DNA of 64,000 bases, taken from NCBI RefSeq assembly GCF_001638985.1, contig NW_017265188.1, positions 124,001 to 188,000 on the forward strand. Reading direction: 5' to 3'. The DNA is from Phycomyces blakesleeanus NRRL 1555(-) (taxonomy: Eukaryota > Mucoromycota > Mucoromycetes > Mucorales > Phycomycetaceae). Shown here piece by piece: positions 54,150 to 64,000 of the stretch. Position numbers and translations under genes: made by a program. The first letter of the stretch is position 1. Each line of letters opens with the position of its first letter. The notes under the pieces are model-generated. The model was given only the letters and a program-made list of their open reading frames with translations. It did no database searches and had not been told where the DNA came from.

Positions 54150-54370
54150 AATGGCATGTAGAACATGTAGAGAATAAAAAAAAATATAAGATATGTAGAG
54201 AATAAAAAAAGATAGGGCATATAGAGAAATAAAAAAATAGAAAACATAGAGTATATAGGAAATAAGAAAAAACATAAGATATATAGAAAATAAAAATAAT
54301 AATATAGAATACATGGGAGATATAGAAATCATAAAAAATATAGGGTATATAGACCATATAAAAGATAAAA
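54150..54370. repeat. Degenerate minisatellite, about 27-33-bp units
   Basis: Repeated units such as ACATAGAGTATATAGGAAAT and TATAGAGAATAAAAAAAGAT run for about 220 bp. They account for the repetitive minus-strand peptides of this stretch (Y-S-L-H-I-L-Y-F-F-L type). Confidence 0.8.
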
Positions 54371-54382
54371 AATAAAAAAAAG

Positions 54383-57300
54383 TTATAAAATAGAAAGGTT
54401 GCCCTTTGTAATGTGCATATTATTGTTGAAAACATAATAAGATGCAATTACGTAGAACTTATTTCCATTTGGTGGGTATTGTATAAGGCCAACTTGATGA
54501 CAAATATCATTGACACTTATTACTGCATATGTAGGTTGTGTTTGGCGACCTGTTGAGCTGTTTTGTGACCACTGTTTGACAATTGGTACAGATGAGTCAT
54601 GGGCAGCCATGTCATGTTCCTTTATTATTTCAACAAAAGCAAGGAAACAAAGAGAGCCAAGTGAATCCTCATGCTGGAAGAAGAATATCACCGCACCAAC
54701 GAGCCAGCTATAAACAATTATGTTATGGTTGCTAAAGTAAAGAAAGAAATATAATGTAAGTAACTTTTGATTTTATATTGAAAAATGATATACTTACTTT
54801 CTGTAAGAACAGATAAACATCATGTAATGATTATCACAGCTTCTTTCATTTCTTCTTTGTCAATACATGCAAGATGAATACATGGTCAAATTCATCCATA
54901 AACAACCAGCAACAACAATCGTAAAAATCACCAATATCAGAAATCATCAAACCCAAAGTTTGTTAATAGTATCTAGTTAAGACATCCTTCACACTAGGGC
55001 CGCCTACACCTTCCACCAAGTCATCATTCAAATTAATAAACTGATGAAATGACTCCCACAACTGCGCACTACTAGGATCATTAGGAAGGTCCATGTAGCT
55101 CTCTCTTCCATATGGCTTTGGCCAAATGAGGTTGACTTCATCACAGATGCTGATTGCCATGCTGGTATAATTGTGAATCACAAATTGCTCAACAAGAAAA
55201 CTGGCGTTTTGGCCACCCTTTGATTTGGACTTTATCAATTTCAAGAAGACGCCAATTACTCTCTCCATTGAGTGAGTGGAGTAGCATCGCAGGGGGCCTT
55301 GCTGCTTGATGATATAGGGTATATGGACCAGATAATGTTGCACTGGTTAGAAAACACTACAAGACAGGATATTATTCTGGACTTGTTGGTATAAAAATGA
55401 GTGCCAGTGCTTGAAGTATCTATTATTAATATTTAAAAAATGGTAACAATCAGCTATTTGTAATGATAATATATGAGACATATAATAACTTATGACTCTA
55501 TCTCATCAAGCAATTCTGATGTCAACGTCCATTGCAAGGCAAGCGCACAGCCTTTCACAAGAGATAATAGAGCTGTTTTGACAGCCCTATTTGGTAAATA
55601 AGACACGACCAAAGTGGGAACAAGGTATAAGAGAAAGTCAAGCCAGTCAACTGCACAAGTACCATCGATCTTGGCAAATACGTTGTCAAATCTGCCTTGA
55701 AATGAGGTGGGTATATATATTCATGAGCTGGTGATACAGTTTCCAATTGTTACAAGGTCTGCTCTTGGTATATGAAAAGGGTATTCGGTGGTATTGAGGG
55801 TATTGTCTGGATGGGTATAATAAAATTTGATTTCCTTTGTGAAGGTGATGGTAATCAGGTCATACACAAGCTTTTTAATCCCTCTTGCAATTAAATGAAG
55901 TTCATCTAATGCAAAAAATGATGATCTAGAGAAGGTTGAGAGTTGGGTATATATGCTCAGCTGGTATATGTTCTTCGACTATTACAAGCAGTTATTTAGT
56001 ATGAAAAAAAGATGGCTAATTGAACATTTGTATACTTACAGGATTGCCTACTTTGAAGTCTTCCAAAGGTCTTAACTGGGCGGAAATGTCATCAAAGTAC
56101 ATGCCATGCCATCTGTTAGTAGGGCATTTGCCTTTGGTCTCACAAAAACAGCAACCAAATAAACTTGTATGGGAACCAATGTGGGCCATATCAGCTACAG
56201 CTGGAATATCGTCAGAAGCAAGCAGCAGATAGACCTTGGATCTGCAAAGCTCCACTCCATTGTGCTTGACAACCAAGTCATGTGCCTCAAGATCTCACAA
56301 TTCATTAATGATGGATATAAGAAAGGAGTCCAAATGAGTTGGCTTCTTGGGGCCAGGCAAGATTGCCAGTTGCAAAAGGCATTTGTTGGTATATCTAAGT
56401 ATTTTATTAGTAACTTTTTTTAAAAAAAAATATAATAATAATAATAAATAGTAATAAATTAATTAATTATCTGATGGATGGGTCTAGGTTAAATATTATG
56501 CAATAGATGATGGTATATGAGTTTTTGCCTTTCTTTTGATTGACAAACCCATTGGTATAAAGCCTAATGGCAATATCATTGGGATTGGAGAACAGGCCCT
56601 GCTGCACCAACTGCTTGTAATTGTCACTATCAAAAATGTCGGTTAGCTGACCAGCCACAGATTCCTGGTTTGCTCTGTAACAGAGGAGTTCTCTTGTGGC
56701 TGGATCTGCCAACATTTGAGAAAGCATATCCCCAACTGACATAAGTTTCATACTGGTGGCTGGTGTCTGACTTTGATCAGGATCAGTCTTGTATTGCGGT
56801 TTGCCACAGTCAACACAAGATTCCTGGTCGTCATTAATGTCATACAATCGACAACCACTAGAGCAGGCATCATACTCATGGCCCTTGACACTTGACTTTG
56901 ACTTGAGCAAAGCATCAACAGTTTTGCCATGACTGATCTTAGCCCCAGGTTCTAAAAAAATGATATCACTATATGTTAGTGATCCGGAATTAAAGTACAA
57001 GGTAACAGAAAATATAATATTTTACCCATCATTATATTGTCATGGTCTTGGATGACAGTTTATAAATTGAACAATGTCTCTATATGCTGCTCTAGCAATT
57101 CTATGCTGTAGCATCAATTGAGACAGATAAATACTCATCAACTCGGCCTTAGTAAAAGTATTTGTACTGATTCACTGCTGTCGTAAATGTGAGCTTCACC
57201 CTCACTGTTCTCAAAATTACATGCGCACTTATATGAAATAGTATTATCAAGCTTCATAGACTCTATAGTATATTCTGTAACACATTATTTAGTAATTGGA

Positions 57301-57566
57301 AAATAAATAATACAATTACAGCTCTTTTCATTACCTGAATTGCTAACAGATTCATTTTCATTACTAGTATTATTTTCGTCATAGTACATGTCAACATCAT
57401 CTAGAATAGACTGGTCAATTTCAGTCATTGTTGCTGAATCTTCTCTGTGAATTCTCTTGTGGTCTTGCAGCTTCTGGTAGTTATCAAAAAACAAGACACA
57501 TTGATCACATTGGTATTGCTGTGTAGATATTCTATCTCTCTGCTGGCTGGCGTTGGAAGAAGACAT
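54383..57566 (-). pseudogene. TNP2-like transposase B with N-terminal C2H2 finger
   Basis: ATG 57566 starts a head with one classical C2H2 zinc finger, YQCDQCVLFFDNYQKLQDHK then RIH, and an acidic Asn-rich stretch. The exon 57000-56467 has DACSSGCRLYDINDDQESC with a second Cys pair (V-D-C-G-K-P-Q-Y), then YTIIYCIIFNLDPSIR. The TNP2 core follows: LPGPKKPTHLDSFLISIINE (about 56360), a TGA near 56296 where Arg is expected, then LLLASDDIPAVADMAHIGSH and LFGCCFCETKGKCP (56276-56016). A DUF4218-like part (PLRCYSTHSMERVIGVFLKL, 55343-54963) and a C-terminal block QVGLIQYPPNGNKFYVIASY (about 54460) end it. It is the best-preserved of the three TNP2-like genes. Element ends were not identified. Confidence 0.75.
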
Positions 57567-58163
57567 ATTAGTTGGGTTGGTACATATGTAATATATAAAA
57601 TAAAACTGCAAAGAGGATTTTGGTACTATTCATTAAATGTAAAAGACATTTTTATATACTCTTTATTTTTTAACCAAAATGCTTGCAGCTCTTTTCCTTT
57701 TTCTCTCTCATAGTGATGATATAGCAATGATTACAGTAATGTCAATGCTAGATGAAACATCTGTCAGTAAATAATTCCCGTGATTGGAAAGATTCTTCTT
57801 CATTAATAATTATAATGTAAGTTAAAATACTTCTTGGTTAACAAGGGGGTACCATTAAAAGAGCACTGGTGAAACAGACACGTACTCTTTACTTGTGAGC
57901 GATTAGATATTCTTTGGGCTTTATAAAGAGGTATATGTATATTTAGAATAATTAACGACCAAATAATTTATGTTTTTTTTAAATAAATTATCAATTACTC
58001 TCTAATATCAAAGGCAAAGAAAAACAGCCTTCTAATAATTAACAGTTAAAAAAAGTAGTACTGTCTAAACACATTGGTAGAAAAGACATGTTTATATTAT
58101 CTGTGTTATACTAATAGTATTTTTGAGATAGTGAATATATATTTAGCTAATAGCATTGTTTTC
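57567..58163. other. Spacer left of MULE-2
   Basis: AT-rich, no supported gene. Contains the first copy of the MULE-2 target duplication at 58153-58163. Confidence 0.6.
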
Positions 58164-58267
58164 AGCGATCTTAGGGGACGGGGGGTTTTTGGCTATGGGG
58201 ACGGGGGGTAACGGCACCGCACAATTTAAGGTGACTGCGAGTCCGAGGCCCGGCTATAAAGTGTCTT

Positions 58268-58375
58268 GAAGAACCCCCTGTCCCCATTCTTTATAAGCAC
58301 ACCCTTGTCCCCATCATTTATAAGCACACCTTGCTCCATCGTTATAAGCACACCCCTGTCCCCATCTTTAGATCA
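58268..58375. repeat. Tandem CCCCTGTCCCCATC...TATAAGCACA repeats in MULE-2 left end
   Basis: About four units of 24-29 bp, each containing CCCCxTGTCCCCATC and TTATAAGCACACC. They echo the terminal-repeat motif (GGGGACAGGG inverted), so the terminus has expanded by tandem duplication. A separate array of about five TACATTGCA-type 10-bp units lies at 58491-58533, just upstream of the transposase start. Confidence 0.85.
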
Positions 58376-58579
58376 TTCCAATTTCCCGGGAAAAATAAAA
58401 ACACCCCCTTTCTTAAAGTCATTAACATTTAGTTGTAAGAATAAAAAATAATATTTCCAAATAACAAGATATGATGCCTTTTTTACGTTATGTACATTGC
58501 ATACATTGCATACATTGCGTACATTGCATACATGAATCAATAAAAATACTTATATAACTACAGTGCTCTTTTATTAAAT

Positions 58580-61500
58580 ATGAACACCAACTTCAATACC
58601 CCTATTGAGAAGATGTACTCGCTTAAAACAACTCTCTCATTCCCCGAGAATGGTTATCCTGACAAGCAGAGTGTTCTTCAAGCCGTAAACGATTACGCCC
58701 TTTCTAATAACTTCACCGTTAAGATTAAGGACGGAAAATTCCCTATTCTTCACATTGCTTGTTCAAAGGCTGGTGTTTATCGTGACAAGCGCAATATAAG
58801 TGATGAGAAAAGAAAGAAGACGCCCAACTCTTCTCTTACTGGATGCCCCTATCTCTTAAGATTTTCTTATAAGAAGAAGAGCGAAAGATATCTTCCTTTG
58901 CCCGCCTATGGGGAAAACGAACATTGCCACAACCACCCTGTCACCCCTGAGAATTTGGCTTCTTCTCACCAAGGAAGAATGTCTCTTTTGACTGCTGAAG
59001 ATGCCACTATTGCAAAGAAAATGTTGGAGAATCACGCCAAGTCCCGTGATGTTCAGAAGGCAACAAGTGACAAGGTGACAGGAATGAGAAAGCTGAGGAT
59101 CAGCGATATCAACAATCTCAAGTACAGTGCTACTCGTGGTGATGAGGAGTCTGCCCATGGCGCTACTGAGCTCATCAGAACAATGGAAGCAAAGGGATTT
59201 TCCGTTCTCTACGAGTTTAATGAGAGAAATAGACTCACTCATATATTTTTTACGAACGATATAATGATCAAGAGAGCTCGACGTTTCCCCGATGTCTTTA
59301 TTGTGGATGCTACATACAAGACAAACTGCGCGAAGATGCCATTGGTTTGCGTAGAGGGTGTCAGTAACCTAGGTGGAGAAAGGTTGAAGAGCTTTCCTGT
59401 GGCCTTTGCATGGGTAGCCGATGAGACAGAGAAGAGCTATGTTTGGTTTGTGAAGTCTCTGAAAGCAATTGTTTTGGAGGGGGTTGATAAAGCCCCTATA
59501 TTTGTTACAGACAAATGTAAAGCATTGATGAATGCGCTTGATTCCGAGTTCCCCTTGGCCAAGAAGCTTCTGTGTGGTTGGCATATGATCAACAACATTG
59601 CTAAAATGGCAAAAAAAAACAATGAAGCCAGGAAAAGAAAAAGAGTTGTGCACACATTTAGTCAACAAAATGATCTTCGGAGATAAATGCGATGTCTTTG
59701 ATGAAAATCTTGAGCTTTTCAAATCGCTGGCATCTCGGAAAGATTTCCAAAGTAAAGAGCAGCTAGAAGACAATGATGATGATTCTACGAAGGTTGTAGA
59801 AAAAAGAACTCTAGAAAAGTACTTTGAAGATGAGTGGATGCCGTGCAAGGAAAAGTGGGCTGGCTACCTCACTAGTCAATTAAAACATTTTGACTGTGTG
59901 ACAACACAACGTGTCGAGAGTGGCCATAATGCTCTGAAAAGAAAAATCTCGGCTCTTCAGTCATTGAACTCTTCATTTGAGCAAATTTGCTCCTATCTTC
60001 TCCAGTTCGAGGGCGACTATCAGGACCTTGAGTTGAATGAGGCAACTATCACAGATGCCAGAATATACCATGAACCTCGCCTCCGTGGATTGATTCACCA
60101 CGTCTCCAGAATTGGTTTGATCACCATCCGTGCTGAGCTTCTAGAAGAGGTTGTACCTGGTGAGCTTTGCAATTGCAGAGTAAAAGTGGTGTTTGGTCTT
60201 CCTTGTCGCCATGATCTGCCAAGAGATCGTATGTTGCTATTATCAGACATTCCTGAAAGATGGATTCTGTCTTCTTCTTTGGGTGAACGTTTGAAGCAAC
60301 TGGAATGTGACGTTTCTCTACAGAAAATCGACGTTGAAAAGCCTGCCCCGTGGGTGAAATGTATAACAAAGCTTGAACAATTGTTTCGTCAGTGTGAAGG
60401 GAATTAACAAGTCCAGAATCTTATGGCAATGGTTGATGAACTTGTTGACAATGCTGGTGAAATAATTGACCATCCAAATGTTGTATTTCCTTTGGCAAGT
60501 GAGGTCAAAGCTCCTGGAAGACCTAAGCACGTCAAAAGGAAAACTGCTCTCCCAAAGGACTTTGTCCGTCACAAGCACAGACATCTCCTTGTGCAAAAGA
60601 ACAAAGTAAACATGCAACATACACAAACATGATTTCACAATCTAATACATATTTATTCTTTATTTCTTTAGAATGATATCAGAAGTATTTTGAAAGAAGG
60701 ACTTAAAGAAGTGATGAAGGAGTTCTTAGAGGAAGAGCCTCTCAAAAAAAGTAATTTATAATTGTTTTTTTTGTGAAATTACAATGTAATATCTAATGCT
60801 TACTATTTCTAGTCATAAAAGAAATAAAAAAAGAAACCCAATTCGCTGAAAAACAAGAGCCTCTCGAAGAAGGTAATTTTTGATAACTTATAAATGAATC
60901 ACAAAATATTTTGTATGGTTTGCTCACACATTGCATGTTTTCTCTATAGCTAAAACAACCAATTTCGCTAAAAAGCAAGAGCCTCTCGAAGAAGGTAACC
61001 GATAAGATATTTTACTAAAATTAAATGCTAAATGTTACATTGTTTTTTGTTTCTTCTTAGCTGAAAAATATTCCTCTGGAATTAAAAAACCTAAACATCT
61101 CCAAGACAACTACTGATACGATTTGCCTAGTCCGAAAAAAACAAAACAAAAATGTGCATGACTTTGCTCTGCCTGCTCAAATCGACTAAGCCACCATTTT
61201 GTTGACGTTTAACCCCAAGTCCGATGGTTGGTGCGGTTTCCGTGTATTTTCACACCTGAAAGAGGGTGGAGAGGATCAGTTTCCTTTGGTGAAGAAGATG
61301 TTGGCCACGATGGCAACCCACGGTAAACTTTACGAGCACAACTTTGGCATGGATGTTGCTGAAGTGACAGAGGTCATTGCCTTTGGCTCCGAGATTGACC
61401 CTGCTCTTGGGGAAAATATCCCATCTTGCCCTTCCTCTATGTGGTTCTCTGCACCAGACTGTGCTCAGATAATAGCTGACACCTATAATGAGCCTGTTTG

Positions 61501-61873
61501 TGTGTACTCGGACGATCGGAGCGTCTTGCCTGTAACTTTCCTTCCCCTCCATGATCGGAAGCCTCTCAAAAGAAAGCCATTGCCGATGGTCTTGCACCAT
61601 GTACATGGGTGCCACTGGACAACAATTAAAGTGAAGCCTCATGTACATCGGTCCTGGCCTAAGGTAAATGCGCTGTATTTTGATGCTATCCGTAGAGGGA
61701 GTATCATTGACTGCTTTTCCACAAGTTGGAATCATTGGGGTCAGTTCCCAAAGAACAAGTCTTATCTTTTACCCTCCACTACTACAACTACTACAATTAC
61801 TACTACTGCCACTAAATCTCCTACAAATTCTCCCGTAAATTCTTCCGATATTATTGACCTCACACATATATAA
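58580..61873 (+). pseudogene. MULE-2 transposase plus OTU-like cysteine protease
   Basis: ATG 58580. FAR1/WRKY-GCM-type zinc head (HIACSKAGVYRDKRN, TGCPYLLRF, EHCHNHPV), then the Mutator core: PDVFIVDATYKTNCAKMPLV (first Asp), PIFVTDKCKALMNALDSEF (second Asp), LLCGWHMINNIAKM, ESGHNALKRKIS (third acidic residue), and SWIM finger CNCRVKVVFGLPCRHDLPR (60167-60223). After an AT-hook-like PGRPKHVKRK come small exons 60671-60751, 60814-60873 and 60951-60995. The OTU module (61199-61873) has SPKSDGWCGF-type D-G-W-C, WFSAPDCAQIIADTYNEPVC and HHVHGCHWTTIKVKPH (catalytic His). Lesions: A-run frameshift near 59614, a TGA near 61115, a frameshift near 61135 and a TAA near 61189, so perhaps only recently dead. 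Confidence 0.85.
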
Positions 61874-62892
61874 CTTATCTATCTTTCTATCTTTTAATAT
61901 ACTTTACTCCTATTTTTTTCTTTAATTTTTTAACAAACACAATTGCACCCAGTCTGTCTTTAATTTTAATGTTACATGTAAAACCCAGATACGAATATTA
62001 TTGGCATCCAACTAATTGGAAGACTATATAATTGGCTTTTATTTTTTGGAGTACAAAGTCTGTGCATTTATAAGCAATCTGATTAAGATCTTCATCCAAT
62101 CACAGACGTGAATTTTACCATAAAAGATGTAAAACAGAAACGACGCATAGCTTTTGATAGATTTCTGTCTTAATTCGAACGCTAAAGCTTGGATATTTTG
62201 CCGTATTGCTGAAAAAATACGTACATCTCTATATCCAAAATTTGAAGTTAATTTATTATGTTTTGGTTGAATAAACAAGCAAAATATACACTTTTTTTCA
62301 CGTTTTTAACCATTTGAGATAGATTGTTTTTGCTAATAAATATCTTTTCTACATAATAATATGGTCTAAAACTTTTACTGAAACGATTTTTTACTATTTT
62401 CTATTGATATAAAGCATTTGCAAGTGATTTTTACTAATATTTTCAAATTGTTGTTTTTTTGTTCAATCTTTCACAAATGAAATGTACAGAACTTTTGTAA
62501 TTCACTCATTAAACGTGATTCAAAAAATATTACAAAACAAACAAATACTCACTTTATGCAAAAAAAATCAACGAAACCAACCATCTTACTCTCATATTTC
62601 TATCTATTTTTTTGAACGAGTTATGAATTTTTTAAAAATAAATAAAAATGAAAATGAAAAGTTACGGACAAATGTTCTTCCACTTTTGCATGATTTTTCT
62701 TAGTGAATAAAGACAAGTGATTATACTGGATGGGGACAGGGTGTTACACACAGAAACGATGGATGTCTGCCGGACAAGTTAAAAGTAGTCACGCCTCTAA
62801 TTATCTGCCAGACTACTCACTATAAGCTTGTGTAACACCCTGTCCCCATCATCCAAAAACCCCCTGTCCCCTAAGATTTACGCATTGTTTTC

Positions 62893-63470
62893 TTGTTTAT
62901 GTATAAAACTTAAAGAAATAGATATAGATAATGAGGGCTATAGTTTGATACTCTTTTACTGACATCATCAAGATAAGCACTACTGATCAAAAGAGATGTT
63001 AATTGAAAGTGCCAATGTGAGTTAAAGCACATCTTTTTCAAAAATATACAGTTTCAATCAAAAATGCCCCTTGGTAAATAATAGTAATGCCAGTTAAAAT
63101 TATTTTTATCTTTGATGACAGCATCAATCAAAACGCATTTTAGTCGATAATGATAATAAGTATGATATGGACTTGAGTATCATTACATTTACTTTAATGT
63201 TGATAAAAAAGGGCTAATTAACTATATGATGTTCAGATGTTATATAGCTACTGTAGAGTATATTTAAAGTTATAATTTTAACTGGTACAGGGTTTTGTCA
63301 TCAAGAACTTTAACCAAACTTCATGCTATATCTGCAATATGTATAGAGTGATATTATTATATCATATACTTTAAAACGTTTAATATGTAGACGGTGCAAA
63401 GTATGAAAATTTATACATATAATATTGATTTAAAGTCTAATTCATTTTATCTTTATATTTCTTATAGTTT
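62893..63470. other. AT-rich spacer right of MULE-2
   Basis: No gene or repeat supported. Confidence 0.6.
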
Positions 63471-63700
63471 TGTTGTGTCGACACAAAAAGACTGTATCAT
63501 ATTCACATGAGCTACTGCAGACAGGTGCAGACAGGTGCATACAAGTGCATAAGCATCCCTTCTTTTATATGTTTTGTTTGTATATCTGTCTGTATCTTTT
63601 TCATATAAATAGCTATCAATTGCTTGTAATAAATCGTTGCCTTTCTCAAACTCAAATCGCTCTTATTCTACTTGTCTAAACTATCACCTTTTCTTTTCAA
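63471..63700 (+). promoter_or_regulatory. Promoter- or LTR-like segment upstream of a small ORF
   Basis: Starts with TGTTGTGTCGACACAAAAAG containing the perfect 14-bp palindrome TTGTGTCGACACAA (63473-63486). Three or four 10-bp GCAGACAGGT-type repeats follow (about 63518-63556), then a CATATAAATAG TATA-type box (63602) and an AATAAA (63630). This combination looks like an LTR or a compact promoter feeding the ORF at 63732. Which one is undecided. Confidence 0.4.
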
Positions 63701-63731
63701 CTCACTGCTTATAGCTAAAAAAAACTTAAAC

Positions 63732-63833
63732 ATGTCTGATATTAACACAACTCTCCTCAACTCAATTCAAAAGATTGAGGTTGATCTTGCTGAAATCAAG
63801 CAAACATTGCGCGAGCTTCAAAGGCAATTCAGC
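63732..63833 (+). CDS. Small coiled-coil ORF truncated by LTR insertion
   Basis: ATG 63732 begins an amphipathic helical peptide, SIQKIEVDLAEIKQTLRELQ, with leucine and isoleucine at heptad-like spacing, then F-S-C. The frame is cut by an LTR that begins at 63834; downstream codons belong to the LTR. It could be the start of a retrotransposon gag or of a host gene. There is not enough sequence to decide. Confidence 0.4.
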
Positions 63834-64000
63834 TGTTGTAAAGGAGTATTGACTACTGCTGTAATTGAGAATAAGTCTGAAGGAAATAATATAAGGCCTC
63901 AGCTATTCCAGTCAAAGGTGTCTACCGATTACTTTATTATTTAACACACAGGTTTAGCATGCATGATAGTGATTATATTTCATATGATGATATCACCATA
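63834..64000. mobile_element. LTR, same family as the 23.9-kb solo LTR (window edge)
   Basis: From TGTTGTAAAGGAGTATTGAC at 63834 to the last base, the sequence aligns without gaps to the first 167 bases of the LTR at 23884, with only two differences seen by eye. It is cut by the window edge, so it may be a solo LTR or the 5' LTR of a full retrotransposon. Confidence 0.93.

Larger units (their letters stand above)
58164..62881. mobile_element. MULE-2, 4.7 kb, 11-bp target duplication
   Basis: Flanked by the direct repeat GCATTGTTTTC (58153-58163 and 62882-62892), a length usual for Mutator-like elements. The ends share ATCTTAGGGGAC followed by an unusual G-run pattern, GGGGGTTTTTGG then ATGGGGACxGGG, on both sides (58168-58210 and inverted 62734-62877). 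The interior encodes a Mutator-type transposase and an OTU protease module on the plus strand. The clean duplication and limited decay suggest it is the youngest large insertion here. Confidence 0.92.

Noticed and set aside
54129..54447. Hydrophobic repeat protein on the minus strand
   Set aside because: Explained by the AT-rich minisatellite at 54150-54370.
61250..61735. 161-residue minus-strand frame
   Set aside because: Antisense shadow of the OTU module, whose plus-strand reading has the catalytic motifs.

Overview
This is a eukaryotic window, most likely from an early-diverging fungus of the Mucoromycota (Mucorales type). Genes carry many short introns (mostly 50-130 bp) with GT-AG ends and AT-rich interiors. 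Intergenic DNA is very AT-rich. The transposon mix (Tc1, PIF/Harbinger with Myb partners, MULEs with OTU protease modules, Ndc10-like Crypton recombinase, TNP2/CACTA-like elements) also fits that group. Genus is not determinable here.

Layout. The first 12 kb is a gene-rich host segment. After a Tc1 relic (1-245), two conserved genes lie head to tail on the minus strand. One is a 22-exon chromatin remodeller of the CHD6-9/Kismet class (1660-8283). The other is the 12-exon V-ATPase catalytic subunit A, VMA1 (8989-11837). Both assemble into uninterrupted reading frames and look functional. I checked splice phases by hand: 1653 and 619 codons.

From about 12.5 kb onward the window is almost entirely a graveyard of transposable elements separated by AT-rich DNA. 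In order: a TA-flanked MITE (12.5 kb); a Tc1 N-terminal scrap (14.9 kb); a 3-kb gene-free stretch; a decayed Crypton/Ndc10-like recombinase gene (18.3-21.1 kb); a PIF/Harbinger element (21.9-27.0 kb) that itself contains a solo LTR and a Tc1 element; a second Harbinger with about 250-bp inverted repeats (27.2-31.1 kb); a TNP2-like gene (31.1-38.8 kb) split by a MULE whose terminal repeats are arrays of about 90-105 bp units (32.0-36.3 kb); another MULE (39.4-45.7 kb) with a third HARBI1-type element inside it; a TNP2-like relic (46.9-49.7 kb); a non-autonomous CACTA element (50.4-52.0 kb); a 0.46-kb palindrome of LTR-like sequence next to a tRNA-Thr gene (52.2-53.0 kb); a third TNP2-like gene with an N-terminal C2H2 finger (54.4-57.6 kb); and a fairly young MULE with an OTU module, bounded by an 11-bp target duplication (58.2-62.9 kb). 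The window closes inside an LTR of the same family as the 23.9-kb solo LTR.

Nearly every transposase is broken by C:G to T:A type changes (Trp, Gln or Arg codons to stops, catalytic Glu to Lys), plus a few homopolymer frameshifts. The most notable biology is the Kismet/CHD7-type remodeller in a fungus, the OTU-protease MULEs, and the clean record of nested insertions. All family assignments are from recognised motifs, not from database searches.
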